DNA from: Plectrocnemia conspersa
Taxonomy: Eukaryota > Arthropoda > Insecta > Trichoptera > Polycentropodidae
NCBI GenBank assembly: GCA_009617715.1
Contig: VTFK01000461.1
Span: 62,001 to 126,000 of the forward strand
Reading direction: 5' to 3'
Length of the DNA: 64,000 nucleotides
Below are positions 62,782 through 64,000 of the stretch, one piece after another. The translations under genes and the position numbers were made by a program. Within the stretch, counting starts at the first letter, position 1. Each line of letters opens with the position of its first letter. The notes under the pieces were generated by a model, which saw only the letters and a list, made by a program, of their open reading frames with translations, did not search any database and had not been told where the DNA came from.

Positions 62782-63952
62782 TATTATTTAATTAAACAAC
62801 CAAAAAATAATTAAAGCACCGCTCGCATGATTCACCATACTTATTGATTATCAATACTAAAGAATTCAAATACCCCAGAAACTATTTTTTCAATATGAAA
62901 AATATTTTATTTAAAACACTTTCATTGATTATAAAAAAATATTTTCGAAAATATGGGCGAAAAATATTTTTCTTTTTAAACAATAAATCTAGGAAAACAT
63001 TGTCTTTAGAAAAAATCGTTTCTGGATGTGTCCTAAATTATTATATCAGGGCCAGAGTACTCGCTAATTTATTTAAAAAAAATATTTTACTTATTAAAAA
63101 TATTATAAAACTGTTTTTTTAAAATGTGACATATTTAAAAAAAAACAGATTTATATGATTAATGATTTTAATATTTTTGTGATTAAAGTGTGATTTTTTT
63201 TTAAATATCGCACAATTAATAATCATTTAAGAGCATATAAATAATATTTATTTATCTCTTGTATACTTATTTATTTAAATGATACTCATGTGAAAAGTGA
63301 CAATAATTAAATTTGAGTTATAAATGTTAAGGTAAATATTATGGAATAAAAAAATCATATATACTGCATAGTAGTTTCAGACAATTTAGCCTAAAATACG
63401 CGTTTTTTTAAATCATTGATTTGCATTTTTAAATAAATAATATTATTTATATATATATGTTCAAATTAAAAATTTTTTTATATAGTCTTACTGGTATGTG
63501 GTAATATTATTTAATATTTACAGCAATATAATTTTTTTTTATATATTTATTTACCTAAAAAAAATATAAATTAAGTAGTATTCATAAAACACCCTTTACC
63601 ACATTTTAATTATTGTTTTTATAAATTACATCGTTTATTACAACTTATCTTAACTTTCTAAAAGATAATAAATGAAATTGCATAAATAGTTTTAAATGAA
63701 AAAGTTTTTTTTAAAAAAATATATATTTCGCGAAAATTCTTTAATCACGTTTCTTATTAAAACACAAATATTAAAACTTACATATTGCAAACATTTCAAA
63801 TCGATGTTTAGTGAAACATATTCCGTCGATTATTTGGGTAAAAATATGTCTGAATAGAGATAATTTTGTGTATGCAATACCTGCTTCTGTTTTTACTTCG
63901 CCAGCCATCCCTATCATAAAAATGGACCGATGAGCCGCAGCTGGGCATTACA
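62782..63952. other. AT-rich non-coding DNA
   Basis: No gene recognised. The open stretch 62844-63122 is AT-driven (lysine, isoleucine and phenylalanine dominate). Confidence 0.55.
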
Positions 63953-63984
63953 TAACAGTTAGGTACCGTTACTGGTAACTGTTA
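63953..63984. repeat. 9-bp inverted repeat near window end
   Basis: TAACAGTTA (63953-63961) and TAACTGTTA (63976-63984) pair perfectly with a 14-nt loop. Each arm contains a Myb-type TAACNG word. It sits in a balanced patch that continues to the edge. Confidence 0.7.
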
Positions 63985-64000
63985 GATTCCATTAGACTTG

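Overview
The window is eukaryotic nuclear DNA, most likely from an arthropod and probably an insect. By eye it is about 70% A+T. It carries Jockey-like, RTE-like and CR1/Jockey-like LINE remnants, hAT transposase fossils, short TIR elements, tRNA-derived SINE-like sequences and TA microsatellites. Nothing bacterial is present: no operons, no Shine-Dalgarno-led genes, no CRISPR. The species cannot be named from the sequence alone.

No complete host gene is visible in 64 kb, so this looks like a large intron or a gene desert. Only two short stretches look like host exons. One is a CpG-rich 108-nt open block on the minus strand (41378-41485) ending exactly at a GTAATG donor. The other is a 48-nt block on the plus strand (57630-57677) between a polypyrimidine/AG acceptor and a GTAGGC donor. 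Both are unproven. Islands of more balanced base composition stand out from the AT-rich ground and may be conserved regulatory DNA; the clearest are 9290-9560, 14150-14570, 16230-16690, 33340-33650, 35930-36440 and 44020-44430.

Layout. 1-1512: decayed 3' half of a Jockey-like LINE cut by the window edge. 7690-7915: fossil LINE endonuclease. 18.26-20.29 kb: a nest in which a 230-bp hAT MITE with a perfect 8-bp target duplication sits inside a minus-strand RTE derivative, inside a possible piggyBac-like TTAA element that also holds a LINE 3' end. 22.63-23.65 kb: a 1,021-bp pogo/Tigger-like non-autonomous element. 26.77-27.48 kb: a 353-bp tandem dimer. 31.77 and 34.07-35.19 kb: two copies of an unnamed repeat, the second split by a 5'-truncated LINE whose 3' hairpin matches the LINE end at 19.56 kb. 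36.93 and 49.20 kb: two copies of a tRNA-derived SINE-like family. 42.8 kb: a degenerate 14-bp motif array. 49.96 and 62.67 kb: tiny reverse-transcriptase fossils. 54.2-54.75 and 58.95-59.28 kb: two minus-strand hAT transposase fossils of different subtype.

No set of genes here works together as a pathway. The value of the window is in its layered transposon history, several strong hairpins, and two exon candidates. I did not find a convincing undescribed biological system and do not claim one.
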